From an uncultured beta proteobacterium (GTDB lineage Bacteria; Pseudomonadota; Gammaproteobacteria; Burkholderiales; Burkholderiaceae_C), in the NCBI GenBank assembly GCA_903886165.1, contig CAISLL010000220.1, positions 1 through 6,033 on the forward strand: a stretch of 6,033 nucleotides of DNA. Direction: 5' to 3'. The position numbers and the translations under genes were made by a program. Below, piece by piece: positions 1 to 5,667 of this stretch. Below the pieces are notes generated by a model. The model was not told where the DNA came from. It did no database searches and saw nothing but the letters and a program-made list of their open reading frames with translations. How positions within the stretch are numbered: position 1 is the first letter of the stretch; each line of letters begins with the position of its first letter.

Positions 1-1
1 C

Positions 2-154
2 GTGGTGCAGCTCCTTGTAGATCACGCGCGTGTCCATGGCGCATTGGTCATCATCGCCACCCACAACCCGGAAATCAGTGCCGTGGCAGATCGCACCCTG
101 GTGATGCGGGACGGCAAGATCACGGCCATTCATCGCCGGGAACAGTTCATCTGA
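2..154 (+). CDS. ABC transporter ATP-binding protein, C-terminal fragment (LolD/MacB-like)
   Basis: This is the last 50 codons of an ATPase whose start lies left of the window. The visible end contains the H-loop stretch IIATHNPEISAVADRTLVM followed by RDGKI, the pattern found after the Walker B/D-loop in ATP-binding subunits of ABC transporters; the histidine of THN is the H-loop residue that senses the ATP gamma-phosphate. The ending 'ADRTLVMRDGKI' plus a short tail is typical of small stand-alone ATPases of the LolD/MacB/FtsE type, which sit on the cytoplasmic face and power a membrane permease. The Walker A and signature motifs are outside the window, so substrate and subfamily cannot be fixed. 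The gene ends at TGA 152-154 and overlaps the tail of the convergent membrane-protein gene by 8 bp, leaving no room for a separate intergenic terminator. Family assignment is firm; the subfamily is a guess. Confidence 0.87.
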   Translation: MVQLLVDHARVHGALVIIATHNPEISAVADRTLVMRDGKITAIHRREQFI

Positions 155-980
155 TCAGCATCGCCACGGGGATATCCAACCCGGCAGATCGCATCTTCAG
201 CAGATGCGTGGATTCAGCCATCCGGCCCAGATGACGCTGCGCTGCAAGGTAGGCAGCCGTATTGACGACCGGTGCCAAAAGATAGGCCCCCCATAGAACG
301 GGTGTACCGTGAATCAGTCCGAAAAGAAGAGGCTCACCCTGATGGCCGATCTCGTGAATGCCCAGAACCACGTATCCCAGGTATTCAATCGCCATCAGAA
401 CGGGCGCGTATCCGAGCAAAGTGTTCCTGAACGCAGTTCGATGCGACCCCGACCTGGCGTGGCCCTTCGCGTAGTGCCAGCTCAGGAACAGTGAGCCGGC
501 AAACCACAACAAAAAGGCCCACCAGTTCAAACCCTTGCTGTTGAAGAAATCGTCGTTGTAGCGGTAACCATAACTGCCGACCCACAGAAATGGCAAGGTG
601 AGCGCAACGAAAACCGCGGCAACAACCGGCAGCCTGAGCGGACCGACGCTTTGCCAGCGAACTACATACGCACACAGCGCGCCACCCGCCAGGCCAACCA
701 GAATGTCAGTGCACTGGTCTTTCAGGGTTTCAGGCAAGAAGACACCAACGGCGGCCAGAATAAACCAGAGCTCCAGCAATTCCCACGCCGTCAAAAGCCC
801 CGCCAGCAGCACCCACTTGCGTGCAGGGAAGGGCCGGCGCACACACGACATCAGGAAAAACCCGCTCCAAAAATGAACGAGTGACCAAAGGTCAAGGAAG
901 AAAAACGGATTTTCGTGGAGACGCGTGTAAAGCCATTGGGTATTGCCAATCACGAATGTAGCAAAGTTGTTCAAAATCAC
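147..980 (-). CDS. Multi-pass integral membrane protein, unrecognised (VanZ-like pattern)
   Basis: This protein of up to 277 residues is very hydrophobic, with about seven predicted membrane segments near residues 30-46, 56-78, 92-107, 114-135, 152-168, 188-208 and 226-248, so it sits in the inner membrane. I do not recognise a named family with certainty. The N-terminal half has WSLVHFWSG, then AWELLELWF, then KDQCTDILVGLAGG; an acidic helix followed by D-x3-DI and a Gly-rich helix recalls VanZ-like proteins, but that is only a resemblance. An EIGHQGEP stretch near residues 210-217 sits between two helices. The frame opens with GTG at 978-980, which has no spacer after the G-run. In-frame TTG at 972-974 is preceded five bases earlier by GGGGGTGAT, a near match to the anti-16S consensus, so the true start may be TTG 974 (275 aa). 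The gene is divergent from the Spy-like gene and convergent with the ABC ATPase. Confidence 0.75.
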   Translation of the reverse strand: MILNNFATFVIGNTQWLYTRLHENPFFFLDLWSLVHFWSGFFLMSCVRRPFPARKWVLLAGLLTAWELLELWFILAAVGVFLPETLKDQCTDILVGLAGGALCAYVVRWQSVGPLRLPVVAAVFVALTLPFLWVGSYGYRYNDDFFNSKGLNWWAFLLWFAGSLFLSWHYAKGHARSGSHRTAFRNTLLGYAPVLMAIEYLGYVVLGIHEIGHQGEPLLFGLIHGTPVLWGAYLLAPVVNTAAYLAAQRHLGRMAESTHLLKMRSAGLDIPVAMLIR

Positions 981-984
981 CCCC
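975..984 (-). promoter_or_regulatory. Ribosome binding site deciding between GTG and TTG start
   Basis: Read on the minus strand the bases are GGGGGTGATT followed by TTG. They align with the 16S-complementary GGAGGTGAT with one mismatch, and the five-base gap from the G-run to TTG 974-972 is normal spacing. GTG 980-978 overlaps this motif itself, which makes it the less likely initiator. An ATG slightly upstream (988-990 on the plus coordinates) is out of frame. Confidence 0.45.
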
Positions 985-1121
985 GATCATTGGAACAATG
1001 AGGTTTATCGTCAGAGCTTTTTTAACCCAGGATTCATGTATGGCACTTGCGTTTTGACACGGTATGAGCAGAAAAATGCCAACAACTCTTTGCGGACAGG
1101 GTGCGTATTCAAATTCGACGG

Positions 1122-1143
1122 GTAAACTTTACAAAGCTTTCAC
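1122..1143. promoter_or_regulatory. Possible operator: 11-bp dyad plus 10-bp-phased TTTaCA/TTTCAC repeat
   Basis: The bases 1122-1132 read GTAAACTTTAC, a perfect dyad around one central base, and 1133-1140 read AAAGCTTT, an adjoining 8-bp palindrome. Overlapping these, CTTTACA (1127-1133) and CTTTCAC (1137-1143) form a direct repeat with a 10-bp period. Tandem half sites at one helical turn are usual for OmpR/PhoB-type response regulators, and CpxR in enterobacteria prefers paired GTAAA boxes. The site lies about 95 bp upstream of the Spy-like start codon, where such an activator site would fit. No good -10 element was found between it and the gene, so the call is tentative. Confidence 0.3.
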
Positions 1144-1236
1144 GTAGCCTCATGGGTGCGACACACAAACGGTGCACACTTCCCTTCACGCCGATGCCAC
1201 TTTCCGGTCATCGGTCTTAACTTGAAGGAGTTGATC

Positions 1237-1779
1237 ATGAAAACCAATCTCAAAATTTCCCTGATCGCTGGTTTGTTGCTGGCAGCCGGTTTGGCCTATT
1301 CCCAATCACCCATGGCTGGTGGCGGGTGCGACATGATCGGTGGTGGCATGCACGGGGAAGGCATGGGCCAACGCAGCATGGGCAAGATGGACCCGGCCAA
1401 AATGCAGGCCAAAATGCAGGCCAGAATGGATCAGCGCCACGCCGCGCTGAAGGCGCAACTCAAGCTGACACCGGCCCAGGAACCTGCCTGGACAGCGTTT
1501 GTCGCAAGCCACACCCTACCGGCCGGCATGATGGGTCAGCCAGCGGCCATGGCAGACCTGGCCAAGCTGCCAACCCCCGAGCGCATTGACAAAATGAAAG
1601 AGATGCGGGCTCAGCGCATGGGTGAGATGAGTGCCGCCATGGAAAAGCGCGGTGAAGCCACCAAGGTGTTTTACGCAGCACTCACACCCGAGCAACAAAA
1701 AGTGTTTGATGTCCACTTCATGCAAGGCCCTGGCAAGGGCAAACATCGGGGCATGGGCATGATGCAGCCAGAGAGCTGA
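1237..1779 (+). CDS. Spy/CpxP-like periplasmic protein, methionine-rich (LTXXQ motifs)
   Basis: The product is 180 residues, starting at ATG 1237; AAGGAG at 1225-1230 with six bases of spacing decides this start over upstream in-frame GTG 1156. Residues 1-22 are a Sec signal peptide (basic MKTNLK, hydrophobic core SLIAGLLLAAGLA), so the mature protein is periplasmic. Two LTXXQ motifs, LTPAQ at 77-81 and LTPEQ at 149-153, mark the Spy/CpxP fold, a helical cradle that acts as an ATP-independent chaperone or as a stress-sensor accessory. There are 22 methionines in 180 residues, clustered in a Gly/His/Met N-terminal stretch (26-48), a run with repeated AKMQ (54-65) and a GMGMM tail; with one Cys (C31) and scattered His, this suggests soft-metal (copper or silver) binding, an inference. 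It stands alone between a divergent gene and its own terminator. A family member with envelope or metal stress function is likely; the exact client is unknown. Confidence 0.9.
   Translation: MKTNLKISLIAGLLLAAGLAYSQSPMAGGGCDMIGGGMHGEGMGQRSMGKMDPAKMQAKMQARMDQRHAALKAQLKLTPAQEPAWTAFVASHTLPAGMMGQPAAMADLAKLPTPERIDKMKEMRAQRMGEMSAAMEKRGEATKVFYAALTPEQQKVFDVHFMQGPGKGKHRGMGMMQPES
1396..1431 (+). repeat. In-frame 12-bp tandem repeat inside the Spy-like gene
   Basis: Two perfect copies of GCCAAAATGCAG (1396-1407 and 1408-1419) are followed by a diverged third copy (1420-1431). They encode AKMQ, AKMQ and ARMD, residues 54-65, so the unit adds one methionine per four residues, about one helical turn. The repeat length is a multiple of three, so copy number could vary without shifting frame. 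Confidence 0.85.
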
Positions 1780-1814
1780 TTGCGCCCGGTTATCGGGTCA
1801 CTTGTCAGTTGGTT

Positions 1815-1847
1815 GGGGCGGCATGCGCGTGCAGCGGATGCCGCCCC
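1815..1847 (+). terminator. Hairpin terminator after the Spy-like gene
   Basis: GGGGCGGCAT (1815-1824) pairs perfectly with ATGCCGCCCC (1838-1847) around a 13-base loop, 36 bases after the stop codon. The following bases, TTGCTCTT, are T-rich but not a clean T-run, so termination may be partial. It separates the Spy-like gene from the DUF2189 gene. Confidence 0.75.
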
Positions 1848-1957
1848 TTGCTCTTGCAGACCGGTGGCGTAGCGTACTTTCGGGTTGTGGCAATATCAGA
1901 TGCCTGTAACACTGATGCACTGTTGCACCCCTGAACCCGTTTGCAAGACCCAATGCC

Positions 1958-2809
1958 ATGACTGCCATGCCCAATTCACCACCCGCCACCCCCGACGCAG
2001 CGACCGGGAGGGATGGGCTGTTTGCGCGTACGGTGGATCCGGCCCGGCCCCTGCAGTGGTTGGCAAAAGGCTGGCACGACCTGACCCGCTGCGGCTGGGT
2101 CAGCCTGTTGCACGGCGCCGTCATAGCGCTTGCCGGTGCCCTGATGTTGTGGGTGGCGCAAGGCCACTTCTGGTTCATGGCGGGTGCATTTTCAGGGTTT
2201 CTGCTGGTCGGCCCGGTGCTAGCCACCAGCCTTTACGCGCTCAGCCGCGGCCTTGAGCGTGGTGAAAAGCCGGGCCTGGCAACCGTCCTGACGACCTGGT
2301 TCAACTGGAAAAACGGTCGGCTCCAGACCTGGGGCAATGCGCAGTGGCGTCTGGTTCAATTCGGTGTGTTGCTGGCGCTGGCCGGCACGGCCTGGGTGCT
2401 GTTGTCAGCGGCCTTGATCACCTGGCTGGCGCCCGTGCCGATTGCCACACCACTTGCGTTCATCGAGCATGTGGTGCTGGCCCGGGAAGGCCTGCTGTTC
2501 GAGATCTGGCTGGCTATGGGCGGTGTGCTGGTTGCACCCATATTTGCCTCGACGGTGGTGACAATTCCGCTTCTTCTGGACCGTCAGCTGCCGCTTGCGC
2601 AGGCTGTGGGCGCGAGCTGGCAGGTGATCTTTGCCAACCCGGTGTCAATGGCTTTGTGGGGTGCGCTGATCATGCTGCTGACCTTGCTGGGGTTTGCCAC
2701 TGCACTGGTTGGCCTGGTGCTGGCGATGCCTGTGCTGGGCCATGCTAGCTGGCATGCCTACCGTGATCTGCTGGACGTGTCAGGTCTGCCAGAACAGGAG
2801 CGCCGCTGA
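1958..2809 (+). CDS. DUF2189 family integral membrane protein
   Basis: The product is 283 residues. After a polar Pro/Ala-rich N-terminus (1-28) comes the family's opening pattern PLQWLAKGWHDL (31-42), a first membrane helix, the conserved GFLLVGPVLATSLYALSRGLERGE (80-103, reading across the helix), three to four further helices (about 132-158, 183-206, 228-258), and the ending GHASWHAYRDLL (261-272). These match my memory of DUF2189 predicted inner-membrane proteins; their function is not known, though relatives are often near terminal-oxidase and respiratory genes. The start is uncertain: ATG 1958 has no evident Shine-Dalgarno sequence, and ATG 1967 three codons later is an equal alternative; both precede the conserved region. 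The gene is translationally coupled to the following DUF2788 gene by TGATG. Family assignment is strong, role unknown. Confidence 0.88.
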   Translation: MTAMPNSPPATPDAATGRDGLFARTVDPARPLQWLAKGWHDLTRCGWVSLLHGAVIALAGALMLWVAQGHFWFMAGAFSGFLLVGPVLATSLYALSRGLERGEKPGLATVLTTWFNWKNGRLQTWGNAQWRLVQFGVLLALAGTAWVLLSAALITWLAPVPIATPLAFIEHVVLAREGLLFEIWLAMGGVLVAPIFASTVVTIPLLLDRQLPLAQAVGASWQVIFANPVSMALWGALIMLLTLLGFATALVGLVLAMPVLGHASWHAYRDLLDVSGLPEQERR

Positions 2810-3021
2810 TGTTTGGTTTTTCAGAGGAACAAATTGCCGCCTTCGGCATGACCTTTGGCATCGGCGGCCTGATGCTCTACATGCTGTTCATCATTGGTCA
2901 GCTGGCGTGGGAGTCCAAGGCCGGCAAATTCGGCTTTTTTGTCATGATGCTGGGTCTGGCCTTTGGCATGGTGGGTTTTGTCGCCAAATACATGATCCAG
3001 TGGGTCATGGGCATCAAATGA
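2809..3021 (+). CDS. DUF2788 family small membrane protein
   Basis: The product is 70 residues with two membrane helices (about 13-34 and 41-66) joined by a short charged loop ESKAGK (35-40). The opening MFGFSEEQ, then FGIGGLMLYMLFIIGQLAWESKAGKFG read in blocks, is the signature of the DUF2788 family, whose members are about this length; no function is established. The ATG at 2809 overlaps the TGA of the DUF2189 gene by one base, and AGGAG at 2796-2800 gives a normal eight-base spacing, so both the start and the coupling are secure. The tight linkage suggests the two proteins are made together and may interact in the membrane, which is inference. The 3' end faces nnrU across 13 bp. Confidence 0.9.
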   Translation: MFGFSEEQIAAFGMTFGIGGLMLYMLFIIGQLAWESKAGKFGFFVMMLGLAFGMVGFVAKYMIQWVMGIK

Positions 3022-3023
3022 CG

Positions 3024-3048
3024 GGCCGCGCGGATTAGCCAAGCGGCC
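3024..3048. terminator. Possible weak bidirectional hairpin between DUF2788 and nnrU
   Basis: GGCCGC (3024-3029) pairs with GCGGCC (3043-3048) around a 13-base loop at the meeting point of two convergent transcripts. It has no T-run on either side and its right arm lies inside the last codons of nnrU, so it is a weak candidate; its position between convergent genes is the main support. Confidence 0.3.
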
Positions 3049-3613
3049 GCACTCCAATCAGCCAGCCATGCAGCCATAAGCTAAAGGCCATCCAGGTGGC
3101 TACCCCAAGCGACACAGTGATGCCGGTGGCCCCGGCCTTGCCGGTGGCGTACACCCTGCAGTCGCGCCGGTCTCGGCGCTTGGCAGCAAGATAGCTCAGG
3201 GCAGCCCATCCCAGAAATGTGCCGAACAGCAGCACATGCCCCACGTTGCCGTTGGCCAGCAGGTGTGCAAAAGCCCACAGCATGACGCCAGCCACCATCG
3301 GGTGTTGTATCCGCGCCCTGATCTTGTTTCCTGGCACATAGGCGGCGGCCAGCAAAACAAAAGCCGGCAAAGTCAGCAACGCCGCCAGGTGTCGCATGCC
3401 AGCGGGCGGGCTCCAAAGCTGCACCGGGCTTTGCCGAACCAGCCCGAAGCCCCAGACGATCAATCCAAAACCGAGCAGCGACAGCAGTGAATAACCAGCG
3501 CGCCAGGCGTTTGCACCGCTGGCATCGCGAACCCGCGTGCGCCAGGCATCTGCAAACAGGCGCACCGAGTGCACACCCAGAAAAAGAAACAACCCGGCCA
3601 GCAGGTAAGTCAT
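3035..3613 (-). CDS. nnrU: NnrU family membrane protein (denitrification/NO-linked)
   Basis: The product is 192 residues with about six membrane segments (roughly 2-18, 40-58, 73-92, 106-121, 124-143, 165-187). Blocks typical of NnrU are present: FLGVHSVRLFADAWR (11-25), YSLLSLLGFGLIVWGFG (41-57), MRHLAALL (73-80), AYVPGNKIRARIQHPM (91-106), WAFAHLLANG (113-122) and the ending LHGWLIGV (181-188). Conserved His 15, 75, 104, 117 and 182 could bind haem or metal, an inference. NnrU was named from denitrification gene clusters, where it is linked to nitric-oxide metabolism, and the family resembles the isoprenoid-pathway protein NnrU/MAPEG-like enzymes only loosely. The start at ATG 3613 has no clear Shine-Dalgarno sequence but fits the family N-terminus. 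It lies 15 bp downstream of the diguanylate cyclase gene on the same strand and probably shares its transcript. No nitrate, nitrite or NO reductase gene is visible here. Confidence 0.9.
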   Translation of the reverse strand: MTYLLAGLFLFLGVHSVRLFADAWRTRVRDASGANAWRAGYSLLSLLGFGLIVWGFGLVRQSPVQLWSPPAGMRHLAALLTLPAFVLLAAAYVPGNKIRARIQHPMVAGVMLWAFAHLLANGNVGHVLLFGTFLGWAALSYLAAKRRDRRDCRVYATGKAGATGITVSLGVATWMAFSLWLHGWLIGVRPLG

Positions 3614-3628
3614 GCGAGTGGTTCAGCT

Positions 3629-5203
3629 TTATGCGCCAAGCACGCGGTTTTTGCCGGCACGTTTTGCCAGGTACATGGCCTGGTCGGCCCGCTTGATGGC
3701 GTCCACACCGGTCTCGCCCGAGGCAAGCTGTGCGACCCCGGCGCTGAAGGTGATCAGCACTTTTTCTGTGCCGGCCAGGAAAAACCGCTTGGTGAGTTCC
3801 CGTTGCAGGCGTGTCATGGCTTCTATGCCTTTGTCCAGCGGCGTGTCAGGCAACAAAATCACGAATTCTTCGCCGCCATAACGTGCCAGTGTGTCCTGCG
3901 GGCGCATGACCTCCTGCGCTACCTTGGCCAGGTGCGTCAGCGCCACGTCGCCAGTGGCATGGCCGAGCGTGTCGTTGAGCTTCTTGAAGTTGTCGATGTC
4001 AAGCAACGACACACACAGCGGGGTGTCCATGCGTCTGACTTTGGAGACCTCTCGGTTGATCGCCTCGTCGAGTCCCTGGCGGTTCAACGCACCGGTGAGC
4101 GGGTCGTGCCGGGCCTGGGCACTGACGCGGTCAAGTTCCTGGTGCAGCTTGGAAATTTCGGCCTCGGTGGCGGCCACCTTGTTCTGCATGCCCACAAGGG
4201 TGTCGCGCGCATTTTGGCTATCTTGTGCCATTTGGCGGGTGGCGCCGACTACGTCCTTGAGCACCGGAGCGATTTCGGTGAGAGACTTGGCTTGTTCAAT
4301 GAGCTTCGCGCTGGTTTCCATCTGGGTGTGAAAGCTGCTGGTGGACTCGGCCATGGCGCCCAGTCGCTCAATGAACGCGGCCAGCATCTGGCGCATTTCC
4401 TCCTGCGCCTGCACCGCGCGGGTTTTGGCCTCGGTCTGCTTGAAAATCACGTCCTTCAGGCGTTGCTCTACATCGTCGAGCTGGCGCAGTGTCAATGGCG
4501 GCAGGCACGCAACCATGAGCGCGTCGACCTGGCCTTTGAGCCATTCGTCGTCCATGCTCAGATGGCTGATGTTCTCGATGATCAAGTGCAGCAACTTAAG
4601 CAGCACTTGTTTGATTTCTGCCTGGTCTTCTGCTGCAAATGACAGCCGATGGCCATAACTGGTCAGCAGTTGCTTCACTGCCACCGCATTCGCATCGGGT
4701 TGTCGCAAGGCCGTGGTGAGGGTTTTGGTTTGCTCCAGAAACCGCTCGTCGTCGTTGCCCAGGGCAGGTTGGGCGTATTCAATCAGGCGGGCGATTTGGC
4801 CAAAAAAATCAGCAGTCAGCGCTGGCGCGGTGAGCACGGGCGCGGCAGGTTCAGCCAAGACCGTGACGGGTTTGGGTATGTTCACAAGCGGTGGCGCCGC
4901 TGCAGGGGCTGGTGCCGGTGGACTGAACCCGCCGTACGCCATCAGTGCATTCTTGACACCGTCCCAGTTCAGCTGGTTGATGGCCGACTCCAGCAAGCCG
5001 CGTTGTTTTTGTTGCCCCGGGGTCTTGGTGGGCAAGGCCAGCGCAATGTCACGTAACCGCTCTGCCGGGAAAGCGGGTTCGTTTGGCACGTTGGCGATTT
5101 CGTTGTAGATTCGCTGGTAGTTCAGCGGTGTCGGTGCCAGCTTGTTGGCAGTGAGTTGCTTGAGCGTTTCGCGTGCGATTTCAAACGGTTTTTTATCTAA
5201 CAT
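3629..5203 (-). CDS. Diguanylate cyclase, cytoplasmic, with N-terminal helical region and GGDEF domain
   Basis: The 524-residue protein makes cyclic di-GMP from two GTP. The C-terminal GGDEF domain (about 362-524) begins at RHDPLTGALNR (365-375) and looks fully active: metal-binding D402 in DIDNFKKLND, substrate-contact N410 and D419, active-site loop GGEEF at 443-447, and ending ADQAMYLAKRAGKNRV (506-521). RPQD at 434-437 lies five residues before GGEEF, the inhibitory I-site, so product feedback is expected. There is no signal peptide or membrane helix. Residues 1-90 form a conserved-looking helical domain (KPFEIARETLKQL, then TPLNYQRIYNEIA), 92-128 are a Pro/Ala-rich linker, 130-235 are a second helical region, and 240-360 are probably coiled coil, which would serve dimerisation. 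No known sensor domain is recognised. ATG 5203 has no strong Shine-Dalgarno sequence, but the conserved N-terminus supports it. nnrU follows 15 bp downstream. Confidence 0.96.
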   Translation of the reverse strand: MLDKKPFEIARETLKQLTANKLAPTPLNYQRIYNEIANVPNEPAFPAERLRDIALALPTKTPGQQKQRGLLESAINQLNWDGVKNALMAYGGFSPPAPAPAAAPPLVNIPKPVTVLAEPAAPVLTAPALTADFFGQIARLIEYAQPALGNDDERFLEQTKTLTTALRQPDANAVAVKQLLTSYGHRLSFAAEDQAEIKQVLLKLLHLIIENISHLSMDDEWLKGQVDALMVACLPPLTLRQLDDVEQRLKDVIFKQTEAKTRAVQAQEEMRQMLAAFIERLGAMAESTSSFHTQMETSAKLIEQAKSLTEIAPVLKDVVGATRQMAQDSQNARDTLVGMQNKVAATEAEISKLHQELDRVSAQARHDPLTGALNRQGLDEAINREVSKVRRMDTPLCVSLLDIDNFKKLNDTLGHATGDVALTHLAKVAQEVMRPQDTLARYGGEEFVILLPDTPLDKGIEAMTRLQRELTKRFFLAGTEKVLITFSAGVAQLASGETGVDAIKRADQAMYLAKRAGKNRVLGA

Positions 5204-5211
5204 GACATCAT

Positions 5212-5228
5212 GCTATCTATTAAATAGC
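5212..5228. repeat. AT-rich nested dyad just upstream of the cyclase start
   Basis: Bases 5212-5228 contain GCTAT and ATAGC as outer arms, and 5217-5227 read CTATTAAATAG, a perfect dyad around a central base. On the minus strand the embedded TTTAAT matches five of six -10 positions, but no -35 sequence lies at the right distance. It sits 9-25 bp before the cyclase start codon, so it is either a regulator site or part of a dispersed intergenic repeat; the AATAGCTAC...GCTTTATTT context recalls intergenic repeats I associate with Comamonadaceae genomes. Confidence 0.45.
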
Positions 5229-5248
5229 TACCCGTGCTTTATTTTTCG

Positions 5249-5280
5249 GTTTGAGCGAAGCACAAGGCCATCGCTCAAAC
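5249..5280. repeat. Perfect 10-bp inverted repeat upstream of the cyclase gene
   Basis: GTTTGAGCGA (5249-5258) and TCGCTCAAAC (5271-5280) are exact reverse complements separated by 12 bases. The structure lies 46-77 bp upstream of the cyclase start. On the minus strand the hairpin is followed by AAAAATAAA, and on the plus strand by mixed sequence, so it lacks the T-run of an intrinsic terminator in either direction. It could be a 5'-leader hairpin, an operator or a relic of a repeat element. Confidence 0.7.
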
Positions 5281-5416
5281 AATGCATTCGCGACATGAAT
5301 ACGCTCCAGGCGTTTGCCTGAATCAGCCACTGGTTGGTGACCGACCGCAACGGAAATGGTGATATGTCTCCTGGAAGTGTGTGTGACGGTCGGCATGCCG
5401 GTCAATATACCTCACT

Positions 5417-5644
5417 TCATAACGACTTGGCCACCAGCCAAAGGCTGCCCCGATGCTGCAGAGCAGCCTCGATTTCAGCAAGCGCCTGACGCCAAAGCAC
5501 ATCCTCGCCAACGGTCAGCGGGCAACTGAAGGAGAAGTTATTCCGGACAAATAAAGTCGTAAACAAGGGTCCAGCATTCATGCGGGTTCGCAGCGTGTCG
5601 AACTTGCAACACAACGATCTAACTTTCATGGTCGAGACGGCCAC
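5417..5644 (-). CDS. Doubtful small open frame, 75 codons, unrecognised
   Basis: The frame begins with GTG 5644 (or ATG 5629 five codons in) and has no Shine-Dalgarno sequence before either. Its second half has gene-like codon choice and an amphipathic stretch, VLWRQALAEIEAALQHRG, followed by SLWLVAKSL at the C-terminus; the first half (Cys/Arg-rich) does not look coding. One copy of the 15-bp direct repeat lies inside it, encoding LFTTL. It could be a real small protein, the end of a broken gene or chance. I do not recognise it. Confidence 0.22.
   Translation of the reverse strand: MAVSTMKVRSLCCKFDTLRTRMNAGPLFTTLFVRNNFSFSCPLTVGEDVLWRQALAEIEAALQHRGSLWLVAKSL
5552..5566 (+). repeat. 15-bp direct repeat, copy 1
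   Basis: TAAAGTCGTAAACAA occurs here and again, identical and in the same orientation, at 5716-5730; the starts are 164 bp apart. Both copies lie in the gene-poor right end and bracket the AT-rich segment. Confidence 0.85.
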
Positions 5645-5667
5645 CCCGCATCATGAAAAAAGTCTTC

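Noticed and set aside
1054..1059. Perfect TTGACA -35 hexamer between the divergent genes.
   Set aside because: At spacings of 16-18 bp there is no acceptable -10 sequence; it alone does not support a promoter.
943..1125. Small plus-strand frame overlapping the start of the minus-strand membrane gene.
   Set aside because: There is no ribosome binding site and no recognisable protein character; it overlaps a better-supported gene start.
1156..1236. Upstream GTG extension of the Spy-like protein by 27 residues.
   Set aside because: It would bury the signal peptide and ignore the strong AAGGAG site that fits ATG 1237.
1885..1913. TTGTGG and AACACT as a promoter for the DUF2189 gene; also an FNR-like TTG...ATCA pattern nearby.
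   Set aside because: Each hexamer matches only three of six positions, and the FNR half sites are off the required spacing by one base.
1912..1927. Imperfect tandem 8-mers CTGATGCA/CTGTTGCA before the DUF2189 gene.
   Set aside because: Two short copies with a mismatch are within chance expectation and have no clear role.
3569..4642. Long plus-strand open frame of 357 codons across the cyclase gene.
   Set aside because: It is antisense to the intact GGDEF protein, whose motifs are all present on the minus strand; the plus frame is a by-product of high-GC codon use.
5307..5320. CAGGC-GTTT-GCCTG hairpin as a terminator.
   Set aside because: The stem is only five bp, there is no following T-run, and no gene end lies nearby.
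5552..5572. Resemblance of AAAGTCGTAAACAAGGG to the conserved 3' region of 16S rRNA (AAGTCGTAACAAGG).
   Set aside because: The match needs an inserted base, does not continue on either side, and the second copy at 5716 lacks the AAGG continuation, so it is not an rRNA fragment.
5617..5623. ATCTAAC, which fits the integron attC core pattern RYYYAAC.
   Set aside because: No matching GTTRRRY partner lies at a suitable distance downstream, and no foldable attC structure or integrase is visible.
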